From Halarcobacter sp. (lineage in GTDB: Bacteria > Campylobacterota > Campylobacteria > Campylobacterales > Arcobacteraceae): a DNA stretch of 64,000 nucleotides. Positions 19,965 to 26,719 of this stretch are shown one piece after another; within the stretch, counting starts at the first letter, position 1, and each line of letters opens with the position of its first letter. The DNA lies in assembly GCF_963676935.1 (NCBI RefSeq), contig NZ_OY781470.1:1054001-1118000 (forward strand). The letters run 5' to 3'. A model generated the notes under the pieces. That model did no database searches. It saw nothing but the letters and a program-made list of their open reading frames with translations, and was not told where the DNA came from. A program made the translations under genes and the position numbers.

Positions 19965-20028
19965 CAAAACATCGGAGAGAAATAAGTTACCCTGCGGGCA
20001 AACTTATTTCTCAACTTAAACATTATGC
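19959..20028 (+). repeat. attC site 5 (70 bp), R' core mutated
   Basis: R'' is ATATAAC. R' reads ATTATGC where GTTATGC is expected from the matching R'' of site 6 (GCATAAC). GAGAAATAAGTT pairs with AACTTATTTCTC. The G of the G|TT crossover point is replaced by A. Confidence 0.86.
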
Positions 20029-20052
20029 TCAATTAAAATTTATGGAACAAAA

Positions 20053-20580
20053 ATGAAAATACCATCATCACGAAATCCCAACATGCGGTCTCACATCAAT
20101 CCCCATAAGAGATCTCATATTGATCCCACGAGACGTTCGCACATTGACCCAAATAGGCGAAGTCACATCGACCCTCATCGCAGGTCTCATATTGATCCTA
20201 TACGACAATCACATATTGATCCAAACAGGAGATCACATGTTGACCCGTTCCGAAGGTCGCATATAAATCCTGAAAAAAGATCAGCTATAGATCCTAGAAG
20301 GAGTTCAAATATTGATGCGAATAGATCATCCGACATTAGTGGCTTCTATATTTTTTCAACAAATGAAACACCCATTGGGTTTACTGTAGAAGCAGATGAA
20401 GAAGTAACCTTGATCTTTGATAGTAGTTCTAAATGGATTGGTTTTTTAGTTGCCACCGGGGACGGAGGTTTTAACCAGTTTGATCTAATTAAAAATTGGA
20501 TAGGTTTTTGGTGTGATACGGAGGATGGGAGTTTCAATATATTTGATTTAGATAGAAACTGGGTTGGTTTTACCACATGA
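20053..20580 (+). CDS. Cassette 6: octapeptide-repeat protein with C-terminal W-G-F repeats
   Basis: A 175-residue, two-part protein. Residues about 12-95 are some ten tandem octapeptides of the type RSHIDPxR, degenerating at both ends. They are basic, with regularly spaced His and Asp-Pro. The C-terminal half has a 20-21-residue period (KWIGF-DGGFNQFDL, NWIGF-DGSFNIFDL, NWVGF), which resembles a small beta-propeller or four-fold beta-flower type domain. The base sequence of the repeats has drifted between units while the peptide is kept, which suggests selection on the protein. Function unknown. Confidence 0.75.
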   Translation: MKIPSSRNPNMRSHINPHKRSHIDPTRRSHIDPNRRSHIDPHRRSHIDPIRQSHIDPNRRSHVDPFRRSHINPEKRSAIDPRRSSNIDANRSSDISGFYIFSTNETPIGFTVEADEEVTLIFDSSSKWIGFLVATGDGGFNQFDLIKNWIGFWCDTEDGSFNIFDLDRNWVGFTT

Positions 20581-20583
20581 AAA

Positions 20584-20654
20584 GCATAACAAATCAGAGG
20601 AGCCAATCAAAAACCCGCAGGCGGCTTTTTGATTGCTCATTTTAAACGTTATAC
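20584..20654 (+). repeat. attC site 6 (71 bp)
   Basis: R'' is GCATAAC and R' is GTTATAC. GAGCcAATCAAAAA pairs with TTTTTGATTGCTC with one unpaired base, the kind of extrahelical base that sets strand choice. Confidence 0.9.
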
Positions 20655-20666
20655 AAAGGTGAAAAA

Positions 20667-20960
20667 ATGAATGAAGAAATATCTTTAGTGATTTTAATAG
20701 AAACAAAAGAAGGAAAACGACAAAAACAAATTGATGCCTATAAAGAATTAGCACCAATTGTTTTACAAGAAAGTGGATGTTTGCAATATGAATTAAAAGA
20801 AGTTGAAGGTAATGAAAATCAATTTATTCTAATTGAAAAATGGGCATCAAAAAAAGATTTAGATGCTCATGATATTACACCTCATATGATTGAAGCAGAT
20901 AAACTAAGTCCTACATTTAGAAATAAACCTGCAACAGTATATATACTAAAAGATGTATAA
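20667..20960 (+). CDS. Cassette 7: antibiotic-biosynthesis-monooxygenase (ABM) fold protein
   Basis: A 97-residue protein of the dimeric alpha/beta-barrel ABM family (YgiN-like quinol monooxygenases). It starts MNEEISLVILIETKEGKRQK and has the typical ESGCLQYELKE, FILIEKWASKKDLDAH and the His in ITPHM. Members act on small aromatic or quinone compounds, but the substrate cannot be told. It has an AAAGGTGAAA ribosome site. Confidence 0.85.
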   Translation: MNEEISLVILIETKEGKRQKQIDAYKELAPIVLQESGCLQYELKEVEGNENQFILIEKWASKKDLDAHDITPHMIEADKLSPTFRNKPATVYILKDV

Positions 20961-21087
20961 CAACATATTGGAAATAAAAACGAGGGTGTACTTGCAATTT
21001 CAAATTGATAAATTGTAAGTAGAATTTAAAAATGGTATTGAATAAACGGATTGAATTTTCCCTCATTTTTCAATTCTAACGTTATCT
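20955..21087 (+). repeat. attC site 7 (133 bp)
   Basis: R'' is GTATAAC and R' is GTTATCT. AAAAACGAGGG pairs with CCCTCATTTTT. Same long form as site 1, with a comparable AGGGTRTAC motif at the inner stem. Confidence 0.87.
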
Positions 21088-21101
21088 TAAAATACTACCT
21101 A

Positions 21102-21130
21102 TTGACAAAACGTACGATATTTAGTACAAT
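21102..21130 (+). promoter_or_regulatory. Promoter inside the toxin-antitoxin cassette
   Basis: TTGACA (21102-21107), a 17-base spacer and TACAAT (21125-21130) make the best -35/-10 promoter in the window. The palindrome CGTACG lies in the spacer, and a further TAC/GTA pair overlaps the -10, which suggests an antitoxin-bound operator. Having its own promoter is usual for toxin-antitoxin cassettes in integrons. Confidence 0.75.
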
Positions 21131-21156
21131 ATAGCAAATAAATAAAAAGGTTAACT

Positions 21157-21402
21157 ATGACAAAAGTTATGTCGGTAAGTCAGGTAAGAGCTGATATTTA
21201 CAATGTAATGGATGAGACAGCACAAACTCATGAGCCTATACTTATTACTGGAAAAAGAAATAATGTAGTTATGCTATCACAAGAAGACTGGAATGCAATA
21301 GAAGAAACACTATATTTAAATTCTATACCAAATATGGCTTCTTCAATTCAAGAGTCTATGAATGCAGATGATAGTGAGTTTAGTGAAGATATTGAATGGT
21401 AG
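21157..21402 (+). CDS. Cassette 8: YefM/Phd-type antitoxin
   Basis: An 81-residue DNA-binding antitoxin of the Phd/YefM family. The N-terminal fold is recognised from VSQVRADIYNVMDETAQTHE, ILITGKRNNVVMLSQEDWNA and IEETLYLNS. The acidic C-terminus would bind and block the toxin. It overlaps the toxin gene by seven bases and is preceded by AAAAGG. Confidence 0.92.
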   Translation: MTKVMSVSQVRADIYNVMDETAQTHEPILITGKRNNVVMLSQEDWNAIEETLYLNSIPNMASSIQESMNADDSEFSEDIEW

Positions 21403-21665
21403 AGTATAAAATACTTTATAGTAAATTAGCATTAAAAGATGCTAAAAAACTATCAATTACTAATTTAGATAAAAAAGTTAAAGAGCTTATTGAAATAATA
21501 AAAAAAGATCCATTTCAAAACCCACCTCCTTATGAAAAATTAGTAGGAAACTTAAATGGTTCCTATTCGAGAAGAATAAATATTCAACATCGACTGGTTT
21601 ATGAAGTAAAAGAAGATGAAAAGAAAGTAAGAATTTCTAGAATGTAGTCACATTATGGAGAATAA
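21396..21665 (+). pseudogene. Cassette 8: YoeB/Txe-type toxin, truncated by an amber codon
   Basis: A RelE-superfamily mRNA interferase of the YoeB/Txe branch, recognised from KDAKKLS, FQNPPPYEKLVGNLNGSYSR and INIQHRLVYEV. Translation would stop at TAG (21645-21647) after 83 residues, ending VRISRM. In the same frame the next codons read S-H-Y-G-E then TAA at 21663, overlapping attC site 8. Family members typically end in an RMWSHYE-like tail, so TAG most likely replaces a Trp TGG and removes the catalytic His-Tyr. The toxin is probably inactive unless the amber codon is read through. The antitoxin is intact. Confidence 0.8.
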
Positions 21666-21734
21666 GATAACAAATCAGTGGAGCCAACAAATTACCCTGC
21701 CGGGTTATTAATTGGCTCATTTTAAACGTTATAA
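21665..21734 (+). repeat. attC site 8 (70 bp), last of the array
   Basis: R'' is AGATAAC and R' is GTTATAA. GAGCCAA pairs with TTGGCTC; the middle of the stem is imperfect. Confidence 0.88.
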
Positions 21735-21801
21735 AGAAGTCATTAGATGATAAACTTAACAGATTTGATTTATTATAACTATTATATATAAGGAGAATTA
21801 A

Positions 21802-22263
21802 ATGGATATTCTTAGTTTTATTGAGCGCGTAAATATTGCTATTCAAATTGTCAAAGAAGGCTATCCTGAAGCTAAGTTGTATGAAGTTGGTGGTGTAGTT
21901 AAAAGTAATGAACCAACAACTGATCCTAATAAAATAGACCAATTAAGAGTAGTTTTTCAAAATATTGATAATTCTACAGTAATAATAAAAGAGTCTGACA
22001 ATGGTAAGTTTGATAGACCGGTGTTTATTCCTGAACCTTGGTTAGAAGATAGTATTATTGATTGGCCTATAAATATGGATCTTTCAAAAGCAAATGAGCT
22101 TAAGGAAAAAGCAGGATATAAAAATTCTTATCTTTCAGTAACCTTGAGGACTCCTTTGGATTCTGTACCTAGAAATCCTTATTTTATTTTTATGGGTGAT
22201 GTTACTGTACCTAGTATATTTGTTAATACTATTACAGGTGAGGTTAAGGTGGGGAGTTTTTAA
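21802..22263 (+). CDS. Cassette 9: hypothetical protein, 153 aa (attC lost)
   Basis: The ATG follows a clear AAGGAGAATTAA ribosome site. The protein starts MDILSFIERVNIAIQIVKEG, has PEPWLEDSIIDWPINMDLSK and ends VNTITGEVKVGSF, an ending seen in PepSY-like beta folds. No family is assigned. No attC follows: the stop codon is one base from the duplicated promoter repeat, so the right end of this cassette has been lost. Confidence 0.75.
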   Translation: MDILSFIERVNIAIQIVKEGYPEAKLYEVGGVVKSNEPTTDPNKIDQLRVVFQNIDNSTVIIKESDNGKFDRPVFIPEPWLEDSIIDWPINMDLSKANELKEKAGYKNSYLSVTLRTPLDSVPRNPYFIFMGDVTVPSIFVNTITGEVKVGSF

Positions 22264-22264
22264 A

Positions 22265-22318
22265 TCAAATAGATATAATTCTCTTCACAAAAACTAATTA
22301 GGAAAAATAATTTATGAA
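22265..22318 (+). promoter_or_regulatory. Rhodanese promoter and start; right copy of the 55-bp repeat
   Basis: TATAAT (22274-22279), AGGAAAAA and ATG (22314) drive the rhodanese gene. The same block occurs at 15760-15814, on the other side of the integron. Confidence 0.75.
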
Positions 22319-22661
22319 TGAAACTTTAATCTATCCAATTCTTGCAATAATAGCTTTCATAGCTTATAAAAAATATACTCAATACAATGTATTAAAACTT
22401 GTACCATCTCTTTTAAAACAGGGTGGACAAATCATTGATGTTAGAACAAAAGAAGAGTTTACTTTATCTCACAAAGAGGGAAGTATCAATATTCCACTTG
22501 AATCACTTAAAAATAGAATAAATGAGTTAGATAATAGTAAACCTATAATTCTTTGTTGTGCTAGTGGGAGTAGAAGTGGTTTAGCAAGACGTCTTTTGAT
22601 TACAAAAGGTTTTGAGAATGTACATAATGCTGGTATGTGGAAATCTCTTTTAAAGTTTTAA
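22314..22661 (+). CDS. Membrane-anchored rhodanese-like protein
   Basis: A 115-residue single-domain sulfurtransferase. An N-terminal hydrophobic anchor (about residues 5-20) precedes a rhodanese domain with IIDVRTKEEFTLSHKEGSIN, LKNRINELD and the active loop CASGSRSG, where Cys is the persulfide carrier. It ends with AGMWKSLLKF. It is probably periplasmic- or membrane-facing. The gene starts directly at the end of the integron array and converges with a LysE-type exporter. Confidence 0.9.
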   Translation: MNETLIYPILAIIAFIAYKKYTQYNVLKLVPSLLKQGGQIIDVRTKEEFTLSHKEGSINIPLESLKNRINELDNSKPIILCCASGSRSGLARRLLITKGFENVHNAGMWKSLLKF

Positions 22662-22668
22662 AATAGCT

Positions 22669-23310
22669 TTAATTTTGAGTATTTTTTATTTGCAATAAAG
22701 AAAAACCTAAACCTACAAATATTCCACCTGTAATCCTATGAAACCAAGTCATAAAGTTTTGTTTTTTAAACAATCCTCTTGCTGATTTTGCCACAAAACC
22801 ATAAATACAAAGACTAAAAAAAGAAAAAAACATAAATATCCCAGTCATAATAAAAAACTGAGGCGTAATGTTACTTTTTAGATTTAAAAACTGTGGAAAA
22901 AGTGCTATAAAAAATATTATTGGTTTGGGGTTTGTAACAGCCAAAAAGAAAGACTCTAAAAAAGTTTTTTTCAAACTTTTTTCTATCTTTATATTTTCAT
23001 CTTTTTTTAGTTTTAAAGAAGATGCACTTTTAAACTGTTTTATTCCTAGATAAATCAAATATCCAGCCCCAACTATTTTTACAATCATAAATAAAGTTGC
23101 AGAAGTAAGTAAAATAATACCTAACCCAGAAATAGAAATAGAAGATAAAATAAATAAACCTAATATATTTGCAAAAGAAGATGTAGTAACTGTACGCATA
23201 TCGTGAACTAATCCATTTGTAATAGCTAAAAAAACAGCAGGACCAGGACTAATTACATAAAAAAAAGCAACAACAGAATATAAAAAAAGTATATGTAAAT
23301 CCATAAGCAT
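22669..23310 (-). CDS. LysE/RhtB-family exporter (first of three)
   Basis: A 213-residue inner-membrane exporter with about six membrane helices. Family features are the N-terminal VISPGPAVFLAITNGLVHD, GAGYLIYLGIKQFK and FLAVTNPKPIIFFIALFPQF. It probably exports amino acids or related small molecules. Related paralogues are at 27968 and 31314. Confidence 0.9.
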   Translation of the reverse strand: MLMDLHILFLYSVVAFFYVISPGPAVFLAITNGLVHDMRTVTTSSFANILGLFILSSISISGLGIILLTSATLFMIVKIVGAGYLIYLGIKQFKSASSLKLKKDENIKIEKSLKKTFLESFFLAVTNPKPIIFFIALFPQFLNLKSNITPQFFIMTGIFMFFSFFSLCIYGFVAKSARGLFKKQNFMTWFHRITGGIFVGLGFSLLQIKNTQN

Positions 23311-23468
23311 ATCCTTGTATGGAATTTATTAAATTATAACTAAAAAAATGTGATAGCCAATATATTAATTGATTACTTTTTATATATAGTATGAAGTATT
23401 TATTATCTTTTGACACTAAAAGTGACATCTTTATTTTATAATTAAAATATTTATTTAAGGATTAGAAT

Positions 23469-24542
23469 ATGAAAAAAGTAATTTTTTGTTTTGATGGCAC
23501 GTCAAATGATCCTACTGATTCGCAAGATTTCTTTACTGATACAAGTATTTCTAATGTTTTAAAACTATATTGTTTTTTAGGTGGAATATTACCTAAAGGT
23601 ACAAGTAGCAAAATAGATACAAGTATTCAAGAAAGTTTTTATTATAGTGGAGTTGGTACACGAGGTAATTGGTTTATTCAAAAATTTAATACATGGTTTG
23701 CTCCTCCTTATGGAGATATGTCAGATATCATTGCTGATGCAAATGAAGATTTAAATAATATTGATGAAAACGATATAGAAATATATATATTTGGATTTAG
23801 TCGTGGTGCAGCTATTGCAAGACGATTTGCAAGTCAGTTAAATCCAAAATACAGAGTTAAATTTCTTGGTGTTTTTGATACTGTTGCAGCTACTAGGGGT
23901 TCTTTAGACTTAAAAAGTGACACTTATCCAGCAAGTGGAGTTGTATTTGAAAATGGAACTTTAGGAGAACATGTGGAAAAAGCAGTTCATTTAGTTTCTA
24001 TTGATGAAAAAAGAATTGCTTTTCAACCAACATTATTTAACAAAGATGATAGAGTATTGGAAGTATGGTTTTCGGGTGTTCACTCAGATATAGGAGGTGG
24101 ATATTGGTTTGATGCATTATCTGATATAACTTTACAATTTATGTGTGATTATGTTAGTTCCCAGTTAAAGTTACTTTCTATAGATGAGATTGAATATAAT
24201 AAATTAAAAGTAGATGATGAAACAAATATATGCAAAGATGATTTAGAGATTTTACCTTTTATTAGTGGCAAAATGCATGAACAACAAAGAGTAGGTGTAT
24301 CTAAAAATTTACTAGCCCCAAGATTAGTTAGAGTTAATATCAATGATCATCCTTCATCAACTGATTATCCAATTATTCATCATAGTGTAATTGATAGATT
24401 TTTTGAAGTTAAAAGTTATCGTCCTTATGCATTACGTGATACAAGATTTAAAGTTTTAGATAAAAATAATGATATTTCAGAAGAAGTTTACCATGGAATT
24501 AATGGATTTAGGAGTTTAAAATCAAGTGAATCTTTTAAATAA
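23469..24542 (+). CDS. DUF2235 alpha/beta hydrolase (Tle1-like)
   Basis: A 357-residue hydrolase. It starts KKVIFCFDGTSNDPTDSQD as in DUF2235 proteins and has the GxSxG nucleophile elbow in FGFSRGAAIARRFA. The Asp lies in GVFDTVAATRG, and the conserved WFSGVHSDIGGGY carries the His. Known relatives include type VI secretion phospholipases, but no VgrG, Hcp or T6SS gene is in the window and no signal peptide is seen. A standalone cytoplasmic lipase or esterase is as likely. Confidence 0.88.
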   Translation: MKKVIFCFDGTSNDPTDSQDFFTDTSISNVLKLYCFLGGILPKGTSSKIDTSIQESFYYSGVGTRGNWFIQKFNTWFAPPYGDMSDIIADANEDLNNIDENDIEIYIFGFSRGAAIARRFASQLNPKYRVKFLGVFDTVAATRGSLDLKSDTYPASGVVFENGTLGEHVEKAVHLVSIDEKRIAFQPTLFNKDDRVLEVWFSGVHSDIGGGYWFDALSDITLQFMCDYVSSQLKLLSIDEIEYNKLKVDDETNICKDDLEILPFISGKMHEQQRVGVSKNLLAPRLVRVNINDHPSSTDYPIIHHSVIDRFFEVKSYRPYALRDTRFKVLDKNNDISEEVYHGINGFRSLKSSESFK

Positions 24543-24607
24543 TATATACTTAACTTAAGATGAATAGATCTTTTTTAGATAAAATTTATTCTTCTTATAG
24601 TTTCTAA

Positions 24608-25336
24608 TTATACTAAAAGGTTTAAATGTGAATTATTATTTATTAAATTTAAATTTCCCTTATCACCATATATTGATGAACTGTTAGGTTCTTTTTCACT
24701 TAAATCTGCATTTTCAAGTTCTAAGACTTGTTTTATATAATTAATAAGCTTAGTATTGTCATTATTATTCATATAATCTTCTATAGCAGATAAAAAATTT
24801 TTTTCAAACTCTTTGTCACTTTTTAATTTATCAATAAGTTTATTAAAATCAACCTCTTTATCAGTATTTTTAAGATCAAACGCTATGTTAGCACTCTTAA
24901 AAGAATTATTTTCATATGAAGTATATGTGTATCTTAAATTTATCCCAGTTGTTTCTTTTGTACCTTCCCTTGTATAATTCTCATCATCCCAAGGTAAGTG
25001 GGTAGTTGTTTCATTTACTTTTGTAAAAATACCATAGGTATTAGTAACTTCATTTTTGTCATTTACAATATCAAAAGAGTCATTTGTTAATTTAGATATT
25101 GTAAATTTCCCTGAGCCATCAATGCCTTTCTCATAATCTTTAATAATATCTGAAACTTTATTTAGACCTGTTGCTGCGTTTTTTAACCAAGGGTTTTCAT
25201 CTAGTTGCTTACTTGTAGGAGTATATTCTTTTCTTTCTTCATCTAGTTTTTTTTGAGCTGCTCTTATTGAATTTATTGTATCTTTATCAAGAGTAGTAGG
25301 TTCAGGAAGTTCTTTTATTTCACCATAAATTTTCAT
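24608..25336 (-). CDS. Hypothetical protein, 242 aa
   Basis: A hydrophilic protein with no signal peptide or membrane segment, preceded by an AAGGAT ribosome site. It starts MKIYGEIKELPEPTTLDKDT, has a middle region with ITKLTNDSFDIV-like beta strands and acidic stretches, and an Asn-rich C-terminus. No family is recognised. It is convergent with the DUF2235 gene and divergent from the 25681 hydrolase. Confidence 0.7.
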   Translation of the reverse strand: MKIYGEIKELPEPTTLDKDTINSIRAAQKKLDEERKEYTPTSKQLDENPWLKNAATGLNKVSDIIKDYEKGIDGSGKFTISKLTNDSFDIVNDKNEVTNTYGIFTKVNETTTHLPWDDENYTREGTKETTGINLRYTYTSYENNSFKSANIAFDLKNTDKEVDFNKLIDKLKSDKEFEKNFLSAIEDYMNNNDNTKLINYIKQVLELENADLSEKEPNSSSIYGDKGNLNLINNNSHLNLLV

Positions 25337-25680
25337 GATTTATCCTTTCAACTATATTTAAGAATTGTATAATTTATTTTTTAAAAAATAGATTAATTAA
25401 CAAGAATATTATATATAGGTTTTTTGATGTCAATTAGTTTAGTTAACATTCAATCAAAATATATAATAAATAATTAAAATACCTCTTGACAATAAAATAA
25501 GATATAAATGTTAAAAAAATAGCGGAAAAACAGTGTTAATGGAAGCAAAAACTGCAAGCAGATAAGATGGATAAAACTCGTATTAAAATAACAAAAAAGC
25601 TAATAAGGAGATTAAAAATTTACTTTTTTCAAAAATATTTGTGGTAACATAATTGTTCATATATGAAAAGGGTTTTATAA
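25337..25680. other. 344-bp divergent intergenic region without a gene
   Basis: It is very AT-rich. TTGACA at 25486 is followed by TATAAA at 25503, but the spacing is too short for a standard promoter. An orphan AAGGAG near 25600 and a short stretch with higher GC (near 25525-25575) have no frame behind them and may be the trace of a lost gene. No attC, repeat or RNA is recognised. Confidence 0.5.
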
Positions 25681-26658
25681 TTGAAATATCTTAAAATAGT
25701 TATAAGTTTATTAATATTTACATTTGTATCATTACATGCACATGATGTTGGTTTTCGCAAAGTGGATAATGTTTCAAAAGATGGATTTTCAATGGTAGTA
25801 CTATATCCAACTTCATCAAAACCAAAACCAGTAACTTTTGGTCCATTTACTTTAAATGTGGCAATAGGTGGCAAAGTTGAAGAGGGGAAGTTCCCTTTAG
25901 CAGTTTTATCTCATGGTTCAGGAAGTAGTAACTTATCATATAAAGATATAGCTATCTCATTGGTTACTAATGGTTTTATTGTTGTTATGCCTTTACATCC
26001 TAAAAATAACTATTTAGATAATTCATTTGAAGGTAAGGTTGAAAATTATATTAATAGACCAAAGCAAATATCATCATCAATTGATAAAGTTCTATCAATG
26101 AATAGTTTAAGTACTCATATTGACAATAATAAAATCGCTGTTTTAGGACACTCCATTGGTGGATATACTGCGCTTGTTGTTTCAGGTGCAATTGCTAAGA
26201 CTAAGGATTTAATTGATTTATGTAAGAGAGAGTCATCTCTTCTTGATCCTTATTGTAAACCAGTTTTTGAAAAACTTTTAACACAAGAGATAAAGATTAG
26301 TTCAAAAGATACTAGAATAAAAGCACAAATATTGATGGCTCCTGTGGGAGCTGTATTTTTATCTAAGAATTCCTTAGCTGATGTTAATATACCTACATTA
26401 TTACTTGTTCCTGAAAAAGATAGTGAATTAAGTGAAAAGTATAACTCTAAAGTAATTAAAGATATTCTTGAAAAGAAAGGTATTTTAACTTACAAAAAGA
26501 TTTCTAATGCTGGACATTATTCATTTTTAACATCTTATCCCGATTTTTTAAAATCAAAATTAGGAATAATTGCACAAGATCCAGAAGGTTTTGATCGTGC
26601 TGCTTTTCAAAAAGAACTAGGTAAGTTGTGTGCTACTTACTTAAAAAAGGTATTATAG
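25681..26658 (+). CDS. Secreted alpha/beta hydrolase (dienelactone hydrolase-like)
   Basis: A 325-residue periplasmic hydrolase starting at TTG. The signal peptide ends near residue 20 (FVSLHAHD). It has SHGSG near residue 81 (oxyanion region), the nucleophile Ser in GHSIGGYTA, LLVPEKDSEL and the catalytic His in NAGHYSF. It resembles predicted dienelactone-hydrolase or platelet-activating-factor-hydrolase-type enzymes. Substrate unknown. Confidence 0.82.
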   Translation: MKYLKIVISLLIFTFVSLHAHDVGFRKVDNVSKDGFSMVVLYPTSSKPKPVTFGPFTLNVAIGGKVEEGKFPLAVLSHGSGSSNLSYKDIAISLVTNGFIVVMPLHPKNNYLDNSFEGKVENYINRPKQISSSIDKVLSMNSLSTHIDNNKIAVLGHSIGGYTALVVSGAIAKTKDLIDLCKRESSLLDPYCKPVFEKLLTQEIKISSKDTRIKAQILMAPVGAVFLSKNSLADVNIPTLLLVPEKDSELSEKYNSKVIKDILEKKGILTYKKISNAGHYSFLTSYPDFLKSKLGIIAQDPEGFDRAAFQKELGKLCATYLKKVL

Positions 26659-26719
26659 TTGGTATAGTTTGGGAATTTCAATTTAAGTATTTTATATAAA
26701 AAAGAAAGAAAGGTATGAT

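Larger units (their letters stand above)
16430..22264 (+). mobile_element. Integron cassette array without integrase (CALIN-like), nine cassettes
   Basis: Nine short transcription units, all on the plus strand, are separated by eight sites that begin RYYYAAC, contain imperfect inverted arms and end GTTRRRY-like. Each site's R'' is the reverse complement of the R' preceding its cassette (GTTAGAC/GTCTAAC, GTTAGAT/ATCTAAC, GTTATAT/ATATAAC, GTTAGCA/TGCTAAC, GTTATAT/ATATAAC, ATTATGC/GCATAAC with one change, GTTATAC/GTATAAC, GTTATCT/AGATAAC). The last unit has no attC and runs straight into the rhodanese promoter. No integrase gene lies in the window. The similar attC sequences fit a sedentary chromosomal integron. 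Confidence 0.9.

Noticed and set aside
20068-20340. 24-bp tandem repeats resembling a CRISPR array
   Set aside because: There are no spacers. The repeats are contiguous, in frame and encode the octapeptide RSHIDPxR.
17686-21734. Intergenic hairpins between cassettes as plain terminators
   Set aside because: They lack T-runs, share RYYYAAC/GTTRRRY ends and show the matched R''/R' cores of attC sites.
21774-21780. TTATAAC as the R'' core of a ninth attC
   Set aside because: It lies upstream of the cassette 9 gene, with no inverted arms or R' core behind it, so it is a chance match.
15760-22318. 55-bp repeats as insertion-sequence ends
   Set aside because: They are far too long for a target duplication, are direct rather than inverted, contain a promoter and start codon, and no transposase is present.
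23334-23340. TTATAAC beyond the rhodanese as the lost attC of cassette 9
   Set aside because: It has no inverted arms and no GTT core and lies beyond two unrelated genes.
25525-25680. Possible gene or attC in the gap before the 25681 hydrolase
   Set aside because: An orphan AAGGAG and slightly higher GC are present, but no open frame and no recombination core.
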